Source: CALFCE01 sp964411665 (GTDB lineage: Bacteria; Pseudomonadota; Gammaproteobacteria; Granulosicoccales; Granulosicoccaceae). From it: a DNA stretch of 64,000 bases. Position 1 is the stretch's first letter, and the number at the start of each line of letters is the position of its first letter. The notes under the pieces are model-generated. The model made no database searches and had not been told where the DNA came from. It was given only the letters and a program-made list of their open reading frames with translations. Of the stretch, positions 52,769-60,969 are shown piece after piece. The stretch is from assembly GCA_964411665.1 (NCBI GenBank), contig CAYPMR010000001.1, positions 62,001 through 126,000 on the forward strand, in the 5' to 3' direction. The translations under genes and the position numbers were made by a program.

Positions 52769-54022
52769 CTAGAAAAATGCCTGCAGTCCGGTCTGAGCCC
52801 GACCCAGAATAAGTGCATGGACATCGTGAGCACCTTCATAGGTATTCACAGTCTCCAGATTACACATATGCCGCATTACGCCGAAGTCTTCTGAAATGCC
52901 ATTACCGCCGTGCATGTCTCGTGACAGGCGGGCAATGTCCAGTGCTTTGCCTACATTTTGTCGTTTGATAATACTGATCATCTCGGGTGCTGCCTGGGCC
53001 TCGTCCATCAGTCGCCCTACCCGCAGCGCTGCCTGCAAACCAAAAGCGATATCTGTTTGCATATCAGCCAGCTTGCGTTGGTATAACTGTGTTTGCGCTA
53101 GCGGCCGATCAAACTGCTTACGATCCAGGCCGTACTGCAATGCTGCATGCCAGCAAAATTCAGCCGCACCCATACAACCCCAGGCAATGCCGTAGCGGGC
53201 ACGATTGAGGCAACCAAATGGACCTTTTAAGCCCGACACATGCGGTAACAGAGCATCTTCACCGACCTCTACGCCATCGAGCACAATTTCACCGGTTACC
53301 GAAGCGCGCAATGACAGCTTGCCAGTAATCTTTGGCGTACTGAGACCGGGCGTGCCTTTTTCCAAAATGAATCCGCGGATCTTATTATCGTGCGCAGCTG
53401 ATTTGGCCCAGACAACAAATACATCTGCAATCGGGCTGTTGGAGATCCACATTTTTGACCCGTGCAAGCGATACCCACCATCCGTTTTCTCGGCACGGGT
53501 TTTCATGCTGGCAGGATCAGAACCGGCATCCGCCTCGGTCAAACCGAAACAGCCAATCAGCTCGCCGGAGGCCAGCTTTGGCAGATAGCGCTGACGTTGC
53601 TCCTCGGATCCATAAGCGTAAATCGGATACATGACCAGACTTGACTGCACAGACATCATCGAGCGATAGCCTGAATCCACCCGTTCAACTTCACGGGCAA
53701 TCAGGCCATAGGCCACATAGCCGGCACCGATGCCGCCGTAGTTCTCTGGAATGGTGGAACCAAGCAAACCCATCTCGCCCATCTCGCGAAAAATCTCCGG
53801 ATCCGATAGCTCGTCCCTGTAAGCTGCTTTGACGCGCGGTGCGAGCTTGTCTTGAGCATAGCTGGCAGCAGCATCGCGCAACATTCTTTCGTCTTCATCA
53901 AGTTGCGATTCCAGAAGAAAAGGATCCTGCCACGAGAAGGCCGACAGATTCGGTTGATCCTTGGGCTTGAGCGCTGGTGCCTCTTTTAACTGATCGCCGG
54001 GTGAATTTTCAGCTTTGTTCAT
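52769..54022 (-). CDS. gcdH: Glutaryl-CoA dehydrogenase
   Basis: 417 residues, acyl-CoA dehydrogenase fold. GCDH-specific features include IPENYGGIGAGYVAYGLIAREVERVDSG (family start), FGLTEADAGSDP (FAD), and C-terminal LETVNTYEGAHDVHALI with catalytic Glu about 396. Oxidises and decarboxylates glutaryl-CoA to crotonyl-CoA in lysine/tryptophan degradation. ATG at 54022 has AGGAG 8 bases upstream; a GTG at 54031 is in frame but too close to that site. No CoA-transferase is adjacent; the pair at 15.5-17.1 kb is far away. Confidence 0.92.
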   Translation of the reverse strand: MNKAENSPGDQLKEAPALKPKDQPNLSAFSWQDPFLLESQLDEDERMLRDAAASYAQDKLAPRVKAAYRDELSDPEIFREMGEMGLLGSTIPENYGGIGAGYVAYGLIAREVERVDSGYRSMMSVQSSLVMYPIYAYGSEEQRQRYLPKLASGELIGCFGLTEADAGSDPASMKTRAEKTDGGYRLHGSKMWISNSPIADVFVVWAKSAAHDNKIRGFILEKGTPGLSTPKITGKLSLRASVTGEIVLDGVEVGEDALLPHVSGLKGPFGCLNRARYGIAWGCMGAAEFCWHAALQYGLDRKQFDRPLAQTQLYQRKLADMQTDIAFGLQAALRVGRLMDEAQAAPEMISIIKRQNVGKALDIARLSRDMHGGNGISEDFGVMRHMCNLETVNTYEGAHDVHALILGRAQTGLQAFF

Positions 54023-54360
54023 GGTTTGCACTCCTGTAGCTGTAACAGCTGGGTAAGGCTTTTACTATCGCGCCACTAAACGAGTGGTAGCGCCGCAAAA
54101 ATCAGATTTTTCGTGATCGACGACTGGCAGATTTGCGATCAGCATCCACCAATAACGTGATTTAATATTCCACACGAACTCATATACACTGAGTAAACAA
54201 CAGCAGTTAATCTCAGCACCATCACAAGTATATCCCACAGCAGTAGATATGACAGAATCAGGGCTGCTGATAACATCGCCGTCCCGCTTGATGCGATGGT
54301 GATTGAAGGGTTAACTGCCGCAAATCCACCAAAATCCAATCGCTCAGATAACATTACTCT
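54023..54360. other. Intergenic region between divergent genes
   Basis: About 340 bp. A 71-codon hydrophobic frame exists on the minus strand (54139-54354) but has no ribosome site and overlaps the promoter region, so I do not call it. Nothing else recognised. Confidence 0.4.
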
Positions 54361-54927
54361 ATGGCACAGAAAATACTCTGTTTCGCAGGCTCTACCCGTC
54401 AGGAATCCTTCAATCGCAGGCTCGCCAATTCGGCCTGCAAGCTGGTCAATGAACTGGGCGGCAAAGGGACACTCATCGAGTTGGCCGACTATTCAATGCC
54501 ACTTTATAACGGTGATGATGAAAAGGCCCATGGATTGCCCAAAGCGGCAATCGCGATGCAGGCGCTGATGATGGAGCATGATGGCCTGATCATCGCGTCT
54601 CCCGAGTACAATGGGTTTTTCACACCCGTGCTCAAAAACACTATCGACTGGATGAGTCGCCCCAATCCCGAAACACCCGATCAGGCGCCCGTCTTTAAAG
54701 GCAAGGTGGGCGGACTCGTAGCGACCTCGGGCGGTGCGCTTGGGGGGCTTCGTGGACTCATTCCCCTGCGAACGCTGCTATCAGGAATCGGCGTCACCAT
54801 CGTCAGCACGCAACTAGCCGTACCTGCAGCACATGAGAAATTCAACACTAGCGAACTGACAGATAGCGATACGCTGAAGAGCCTGGCAGCTGTGGTGCAG
54901 TCGGTGTTGGACTGCTCGATTTCCTAA
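54361..54927 (+). CDS. NADPH-dependent FMN reductase (flavodoxin-like)
   Basis: 188 residues. FMN-phosphate loop GSTRQESFNRRLA at the N-terminus, the isoalloxazine loop SPEYNGFFTPVLKNTIDW and SGGALGGLRGL are the signatures of the YieF/ChrR/SsuE-like group. Reduces flavins, quinones or metals using NAD(P)H. Divergent from gcdH; no partner monooxygenase nearby. Confidence 0.9.
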   Translation: MAQKILCFAGSTRQESFNRRLANSACKLVNELGGKGTLIELADYSMPLYNGDDEKAHGLPKAAIAMQALMMEHDGLIIASPEYNGFFTPVLKNTIDWMSRPNPETPDQAPVFKGKVGGLVATSGGALGGLRGLIPLRTLLSGIGVTIVSTQLAVPAAHEKFNTSELTDSDTLKSLAAVVQSVLDCSIS

Positions 54928-55354
54928 CAGAATGTTAAAAAACTGCGGTACTGGGGGACGCCTGGTCCTTTTTTGCCAATTTGCACCTTGGCCAATTTGC
55001 GCCTTGAACTGGCTGTCTCGCCAACGTTGTTCAACAGCCTGCCCAAGCAAAAACCCGGCAAAGTTTATTAATCACGATGTGAGTTAATCGCGATGTGAGG
55101 CTGGGGTTTTCCGACAACCGCCTCAGCTGCTTGCCCGCACATCAAATAAAAAGTGATGCTGTCCACGTTTTAGCGCTTGCATAGAGACCTGATACCGCTC
55201 GAAATCAACGCCACTTCGCACTGTAAGACAAAAGCCGAGCAAAGGGGCGGGGCTTGACTGGTAATTTGAACCATTGCAAGGAACTCACTAAGCACAACTT
55301 TATAATGCCTGCAAATCCTGAAGTCCACTAATAAAAAATACAAAGGGCGCTGGT
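54928..55354. other. Intergenic region with two tandem duplications
   Basis: About 430 bp with no gene seen. GCCAATTTGCACCTTG is duplicated with one change at 54975-54990 and 54991-55006, and TTAATCACGATGTGAG with one change at 55068-55083 and 55084-55099. Confidence 0.6.
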
Positions 55355-56005
55355 ATGAATAATTTAAATACAGTTTCTGAAAACACAGCTACCGGGCAAC
55401 GCAGAGAATTTTTAACCAAGCTGGCCGGAGGCGTTGCGCTAACAGCCTGCGCTCAGTCACTAGCTGTCAATAAGGCGTTTGCCAGCGTCGTCCCCTCTGA
55501 TCTTGAACAAAGTACCAAGCCAGCTGTTACCACACACTTGGGTGGCCAGGATCTATCGGGCCCGCGCTCACTGCACTTATTCAATACGCACACGCACCAT
55601 TCTCTAAATGCCACTTTTTATCGTGATGGCAAATTCGACGAACGTGCGCTGCAAAAGCTTAATCTTTTCCTGCGTGATCATCGCGAAAATGAAGCGATTG
55701 TTATGGACAAGATGCTGTTTACCCAACTCTGGGCTATTAAACAGGTAGTAAACCCACAGGGTACCATTCAAATAATTTCGGGATACCGAACACCCAAGAC
55801 CAATCAAATGCTAAAGCGTCGCAGCAGCGGTGTAGCCCGAAATAGTCTGCACATGCAGGGCCGTGCAATAGATTTTCGTATGCCGGGCTCCTCTACACGT
55901 GGCGTAAGAGACGTTGCCCGCATGTTACAAGCCGGTGGTGTTGGCTACTACAGTTCGTCAGACTTTGTACACATAGACACAGGTGAAATGCGTCATTGGG
56001 GATAA
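55355..56005 (+). CDS. DUF882 / peptidase M15A-like protein with Tat signal
   Basis: 216 residues. QRREFLTKLAGGVALTACAQS is a twin-arginine type leader, so export in folded form is expected. The DUF882 domain has ISGYRTPKTNQ, the zinc-binding-type motif SLHMQGRAIDFR and FVHIDTGEMRHWG at the end, matching E. coli YcbK (MepK), a murein endopeptidase. Likely cleaves peptidoglycan cross-links. The start has AAAGGG 6-11 bases upstream. A strong terminator follows. Confidence 0.9.
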   Translation: MNNLNTVSENTATGQRREFLTKLAGGVALTACAQSLAVNKAFASVVPSDLEQSTKPAVTTHLGGQDLSGPRSLHLFNTHTHHSLNATFYRDGKFDERALQKLNLFLRDHRENEAIVMDKMLFTQLWAIKQVVNPQGTIQIISGYRTPKTNQMLKRRSSGVARNSLHMQGRAIDFRMPGSSTRGVRDVARMLQAGGVGYYSSSDFVHIDTGEMRHWG

Positions 56006-56059
56006 GCTCTCCTGACTTAAAAGACACTTTTTTGTTTAGTCCATCCTCTCCAGGGATGT

Positions 56060-56093
56060 AGGCCATCTGAGGGTATCAGGTGGCCTTTTTTTT
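56060..56093 (+). terminator. Rho-independent terminator
   Basis: AGGCCATCTGA pairs with TCAGGTGGCCT (one G-T type mismatch) around GGGTA and is followed by eight T. It ends the DUF882 transcript before the convergent homoserine dehydrogenase gene. Confidence 0.92.
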
Positions 56094-56125
56094 GAGCTAC
56101 GCAATAGAAGTCTTTACGGACAGAA

Positions 56126-57445
56126 TCAGTCTGCGGGTTGCAGGGATTCAACACGTATCATACAGACAGGCGATACTATCGCTTCAAGGTCCTGAATACG
56201 TTTCAAGGCCGCGTTAATGGCAGCTTCCTTGACGCGATGGGTCAGCAATACAACAGGCACTTCATCCTCACCAGTCGCTGGTTCTTTCTGCAGCATCGAT
56301 TCAATACTGATGCCGTTATCAGCCAGTATGCGGGTGACATCAGCCATAACGCCTGCACGATCCTTGGCTTGTAATCGAAGGTAATAGGCACTTTCAAATT
56401 GATCAGACGGGAGCACTGGCTTATCTGACAAAAGGTCTGCCTGGAAAGCCAGATGAGGTACACGGTTCTCCGGATCCGTTGTCAAAGTACGCACCACATC
56501 GACAAGGTCAGCCACCACTGAACTACCAGTGGGCTCAGACCCGGCACCCGGTCCATAGTAGAGCGTTGAGCCAACCGCATCACTTTGTACCAACACGGCA
56601 TTCATAACACCATCAACGTTTGCCAGCAGTGTACGCTCGGGAATCAAGGTCGGGTGAACGCGAATTTCTATACCGGTTGAACTTTCACGTGTGACACCCA
56701 GATGCTTGATACGGTATCCAAGAGCCTCCGCATAATTAACATCCTGAGCTGTTATGCCGGCAATTCCTTCGGTATAAACAGCATCGAACTGTAACGGAAT
56801 ACCAAAGGCGATTGACGAAAGGATGGTCAACTTATGCGCAGCATCAGTACCTTCCACATCAAAGGCGGGATCAGCTTCAGCATAGCCAAGAGCCTGTGCC
56901 TCAGCTAGTGCTTCATCGAAGCTACGTCCCTTGTCACGCATCTCGGTCAGGATGTAGTTACCGGTACCATTAATAATCCCTGCAACCTGATTAATTCGAT
57001 TCGCCGTCAAACCCTCGCGAATAGCTTTAATGATCGGAATGCCACCAGCTACCGCGGGTTCAAATGAAACGATAACACCATGCTTTTGCGCTGCTGCAAA
57101 TATTTCATTGCCGTGAATAGCGATCAATGCCTTGTTGGCTGTGACCACATGTTTACCATTGCTAACAGCTTCGAGCACAGCGGTTCTGGCAAGCTCAGTG
57201 CCTCCCATCAGTTCGACGAGAATATCTACATCTGGCGCTTTGACAACATCATCCACATTATCGGTCAACTCGATATCATGCATCTCAACCGAGCGATCTT
57301 TGGACAAATCTCTGACTGCAGCGTGCGTTACTTTGATTTCACGCCCAGCTCTACGGGAAATTTCATTGGCATTGCGGCGTAATATTCCAACGACTCCCTG
57401 CCCTACGGTACCAAGCCCGAGCAAGCCAACATTGACAGCTTTCAA
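56126..57445 (-). CDS. hom: Homoserine dehydrogenase
   Basis: 439 residues. NAD(P)-binding GLLGLGTVGQGVVG, VELMGGTELARTAVLEAVSNGKHVVTANKALIA, the catalytic-domain GIINGTGNYILTEM and a C-terminal ACT domain (LRLQAKDRAGVMADVTRILADNGISI) show the monofunctional, threonine-sensitive type. Reduces aspartate semialdehyde to homoserine for Thr/Met synthesis. The start codon is TTG, 7 bases after a good AGGAG, an uncommon but clear choice because no nearby in-frame ATG exists. Confidence 0.96.
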   Translation of the reverse strand: MKAVNVGLLGLGTVGQGVVGILRRNANEISRRAGREIKVTHAAVRDLSKDRSVEMHDIELTDNVDDVVKAPDVDILVELMGGTELARTAVLEAVSNGKHVVTANKALIAIHGNEIFAAAQKHGVIVSFEPAVAGGIPIIKAIREGLTANRINQVAGIINGTGNYILTEMRDKGRSFDEALAEAQALGYAEADPAFDVEGTDAAHKLTILSSIAFGIPLQFDAVYTEGIAGITAQDVNYAEALGYRIKHLGVTRESSTGIEIRVHPTLIPERTLLANVDGVMNAVLVQSDAVGSTLYYGPGAGSEPTGSSVVADLVDVVRTLTTDPENRVPHLAFQADLLSDKPVLPSDQFESAYYLRLQAKDRAGVMADVTRILADNGISIESMLQKEPATGEDEVPVVLLTHRVKEAAINAALKRIQDLEAIVSPVCMIRVESLQPAD

Positions 57446-57602
57446 ATGAATCTCCTGTTCGATATAAGGTCGCGGCCACGCAATAGGTCAAGACCGCACT
57501 TTTCTTGGGTTTTTGTCTTTTAAAGCGGCGTGTATTCTAACCCGCTTTTTTCCTCAATGGATGATTGCACCCGGAATACGAGGCCGCCGACAGTCCTATG
57601 AC

Positions 57603-59957
57603 TTACTCGGTCGGTTCTGAAAAGAAGATAAAGCCAATTCTGACGCCGTTTTTAGTATTTTCAGCAAAGGGCCAGCCCCGATGGCATTCGGCGACCAGTC
57701 GCACGATATACAGACCCAGCCCCAAATGTGGCGCATCCATTTTATCGGCAGAACCGTTATTGCGCTCGTGCTGACGCTGGCTGATCATCGGTTCAAACAA
57801 GGTATCCAGCACATCTTCATGTAGAGAACTACCGTCATTCTCAACACTGAGACGAAATCCTTTGCCGAATTTTTCAAGCACAATGTTGATGTCACTGGAT
57901 GCCGGGCTAAAGTCACTGGCATTGGTAATCAGTTTATCCAGCGCCTGTTGCAACAATTCCGGCACAACTCGAAGCAAACCCAACTCGGGTTCACAATGAA
58001 CAGTTATGCGCTGACTGTTAAATAGATCCTGATAAACACCCTGCAATGATGTCATCCATAGCTGCAAATCATGTTCGCGAAACTGGGCGCTGGCAATACT
58101 TTGTTCCAATCGAGCGGCTTCGCTCATTGAGCGTAACAAGGAACTCAATTGCGCTGATCCCGATTGCGCCCGATCAACCAGTACCCGGTTATCACTACGC
58201 AAGTCATCTGCATCGATGTTCTCAAGCGATGTTTGCACAACGCTGAGCGGTGTGCGCAATTCATGAGATAGTTTTGCAGACAAAGATTCAAGGTATTGTG
58301 TATAGCCGCGCGAACGATCAACCAAAGAGGCAAAATCACGTGACAGATCACCAATCTCGTCCCGATAGCGTGTGCCCTTGACGTCCGCTATAAATCTGCC
58401 CTCGGTGTTAACCACTTGCCTTGTCTGATTGGACAAGCTGCGTATGCGCAATGACAACCAACTGGCAAACAACAACAGACAAGCAGCAACCAGCATACTG
58501 AACGCTGTTACCAGACTGAAAACACGCACCATCGCACTACTTGTAAAGGCGTTGGTTCTGTCCTCATTGGTTTCAAAAAGTAGCCAGACAGAAGAATCCT
58601 CTATGTCACCTATTTGCGACAGCGTGCCGATCACATGATCCCGAGCATAAGTGAGATAGGTCAGCGGATCGCCTGTATTTTTCTGTTCATTTAACGATTG
58701 CAACTCCAACTGAAAAGGTTTGGACGGTGTATACGGGTCACTGGAGACAACGCGTTGTTTTTGAATAATCCACTCAAAAAAACGAAATAGGAGCGCATTG
58801 AAAAAATTCGATTGCAGTGGATCTATCAAACCGTTTGCCACATCGGTTTCGTACAAGCGATTGACATCAGCACGCAATCTGCCATCACTGTCAAACAACC
58901 GGACTCTGGAACCTGCAGGTACCACGTCATACACGGTTTTTTCGAGTTTACGCAACGGATAGCCGATGTAGTTTCCGGAATTTAATGGCATTCCCGGATC
59001 GGACGAGCCCGCCCATCTATAAGCGCTACTCCCCACACCATATTCGCCACCTGGATCCAGGGTAGCATCTGCTTGGTCTCGATCAATCACGGCAATAGAG
59101 AAATGACCATTGTTCTCTGGACGTGGTAGCCGCAGTTCCATTTGATAGCCATTGTTGACAACCGCCATTGCCCCACGCGCCGAATTATCCACAAGCACCG
59201 GTTGCAGGCCTTCGAATCGCCGACCATATCTGGTTGACAACAGATTTCCGGCAGCAACCGGACTGAAGAAACGACGTTCAACAACTGTGGAATCATTAGA
59301 GCCACTCGCATGTGGTTGCCAGCGCACATCGATATGATCACCTGTCGCCACCAATCCTCTGGACGGATCATGGAAAACAATATTGTCGTCTGCGACTTCG
59401 ATAAAAAGGAAAATATGGTTTTCAGATGCAGCAATACGTAACTTCACCCCAGCCTTGGAAGAGTTGCTTTGTGCAACAACCCCCGTCTCACTTGTTGATT
59501 CCTGTGTAAGCGTATCTTCGGAGACTAATGAGGATGAAATATTTTCAGGCAAAGTCTTTGAATGTGATAACTCTGCGGGCGGACCGTGAAAATCATCAGG
59601 CGATCGTTTAGTACCAGCTGCAAACACGAATTCACGCGCGCTTTGATGCAACCCCACCCAGTCGTCCGCATAACCATCAAGAAATATTCGATGATCGAAT
59701 CGCTCGGCATAAAGAACCGAGAGTTGTTTGACCTCGCTGTCAGAACTTAAATTCTCCTGGCTAGCTGTAAAGCGATTAATACCCGTTAGCTGACCCGAAA
59801 CAGTTAACAGTGCAGTAGCCGACTGCACCCGCTGTAATTGATCATGTACCCGACTCTGACGAAGTGCAGCATCAAGTTGATGCACTGCGCGGTATGCAAG
59901 CACCGGCAATGCCAGGGTCAAGGTGCTGGCAAGCAACAGTTGTGTGCGCAGTTTCAT
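57603..59957 (-). CDS. pdsS: Dedicated-sortase-system sensor histidine kinase
   Basis: 784 residues. An N-terminal membrane helix (5-25) and a second one at about 478-503 enclose a large periplasmic region of about 450 residues. That region includes a carbohydrate-binding-like beta domain (around 175-300, IFLFIEVADDNIVF). HAMP-like linker, H-box KLSHELRTPLSVV (His 565), N-box LITNASDF and G-box HLGLGLYIV follow. Together with the adjacent regulator, VIT/VWA protein and sortase it matches the proteobacterial dedicated sortase system kinase. Probably senses a surface or sugar cue. Confidence 0.88.
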   Translation of the reverse strand: MKLRTQLLLASTLTLALPVLAYRAVHQLDAALRQSRVHDQLQRVQSATALLTVSGQLTGINRFTASQENLSSDSEVKQLSVLYAERFDHRIFLDGYADDWVGLHQSAREFVFAAGTKRSPDDFHGPPAELSHSKTLPENISSSLVSEDTLTQESTSETGVVAQSNSSKAGVKLRIAASENHIFLFIEVADDNIVFHDPSRGLVATGDHIDVRWQPHASGSNDSTVVERRFFSPVAAGNLLSTRYGRRFEGLQPVLVDNSARGAMAVVNNGYQMELRLPRPENNGHFSIAVIDRDQADATLDPGGEYGVGSSAYRWAGSSDPGMPLNSGNYIGYPLRKLEKTVYDVVPAGSRVRLFDSDGRLRADVNRLYETDVANGLIDPLQSNFFNALLFRFFEWIIQKQRVVSSDPYTPSKPFQLELQSLNEQKNTGDPLTYLTYARDHVIGTLSQIGDIEDSSVWLLFETNEDRTNAFTSSAMVRVFSLVTAFSMLVAACLLLFASWLSLRIRSLSNQTRQVVNTEGRFIADVKGTRYRDEIGDLSRDFASLVDRSRGYTQYLESLSAKLSHELRTPLSVVQTSLENIDADDLRSDNRVLVDRAQSGSAQLSSLLRSMSEAARLEQSIASAQFREHDLQLWMTSLQGVYQDLFNSQRITVHCEPELGLLRVVPELLQQALDKLITNASDFSPASSDINIVLEKFGKGFRLSVENDGSSLHEDVLDTLFEPMISQRQHERNNGSADKMDAPHLGLGLYIVRLVAECHRGWPFAENTKNGVRIGFIFFSEPTE

Positions 59958-59999
59958 GAAAGATCTCTATCTGCGCTGATAGTATTCAGTCGAATCACG

Positions 60000-60725
60000 T
60001 CAGGTATTCGTCGCTGTCACTGGTAACCAGCGGTAACCCATGCCGTAAACCGTTTCAATGCGGCTAAAATCTGTATCCATCTGGGTAAATTTACGGCGTA
60101 TACGTTTAATATGCGCGGTAATCGTCTGGTCATCCAATACGACACGCGCCGCATCCATCAATTGTTGACGAGTCTTGACATGACCCGGATATCTTGCCAG
60201 TGCGTGGACCAGCCAGAATTCAGTCACAGTCAGATTGACTACCTCACCCCGCCATTGTGCATGCAGGCTATCTGCATTAAGTACCAAGTCGCCCACACTA
60301 ACTGCGTTTGCTTCATTAGCCGGCGAAAGCCTGGCGGCCGTGCGTTTGAGTAAAGCCGTTACTCTGGCACTCAAGTGGGCCAGGGAAATATCTTTGCTCA
60401 GATAATCATCAGCGCCCAGACGTAAGCCTGAGATGGCATCCAGTTCGCTGTCTCTTGCCGTCAGAAAAAGAATTGGCAACACGCTGCTACGGGCACGAAA
60501 GGCCTGACAAAGACTAAACCCCGCTTCTGGATCGGCACCCAGCCCAACATCTATCAGGATCAAATCAGGTAGGTGTTGTTCGAAATAGGCCAGAACACTG
60601 TCAGGATCGGAAAAGGCTTTGATCTTGAATCCCGCCCGGCCGAGGGCCAACTCATAGTTGGCGCGCAAGTCCGGATCGTCTTCAACGATCGCTACTGTTT
60701 TTAGTTGGGCATTCGACTCAATCAT
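60000..60725 (-). CDS. pdsR: Dedicated-sortase-system response regulator (OmpR type)
   Basis: 241 residues from the ATG at 60725; the longer frame to 60854 adds an unrelated Ser/Arg-rich stretch. Receiver domain: acidic pair in VAIVEDDPDL (15-17), phospho-acceptor Asp 59 (LILIDVGLG), Thr 89 and Lys 111 (DDYLSKD). C-terminal winged helix: VVNLTVTEFWLVHALARYPG and QTITAHIKRIRRKF. Partner of the kinase 42 bp downstream; likely target is the divergent VIT/VWA-sortase operon, 244 bp away. Confidence 0.9.
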   Translation of the reverse strand: MIESNAQLKTVAIVEDDPDLRANYELALGRAGFKIKAFSDPDSVLAYFEQHLPDLILIDVGLGADPEAGFSLCQAFRARSSVLPILFLTARDSELDAISGLRLGADDYLSKDISLAHLSARVTALLKRTAARLSPANEANAVSVGDLVLNADSLHAQWRGEVVNLTVTEFWLVHALARYPGHVKTRQQLMDAARVVLDDQTITAHIKRIRRKFTQMDTDFSRIETVYGMGYRWLPVTATNT

Positions 60726-60969
60726 GGCTCTATCGGGCAAACCAATTCTGCTAAGGCTCTGGCAAGTTGATCTGGCAAACGATCTGGTAATCGTACTACT
60801 TCTACTACCTGCCAGCCTCTGTGACAGGACAAATATACAGCAGCTGACGAGCATTCACTGTCGCTTGTCATAATTCATCAGAATTGGTCACAGGATTAGC
60901 ACACTTGAGCCCCTTTAATGTCGACTCCGGCTGTTTTCATGGCACTGGTCTAATACAACCGGAAATGTC

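Noticed and set aside
54139..54354. 71-codon hydrophobic minus-strand frame between gcdH and the FMN reductase
   Set aside because: Looks like a small membrane protein but has no ribosome site and covers the divergent promoter region; not supportable without conservation data.
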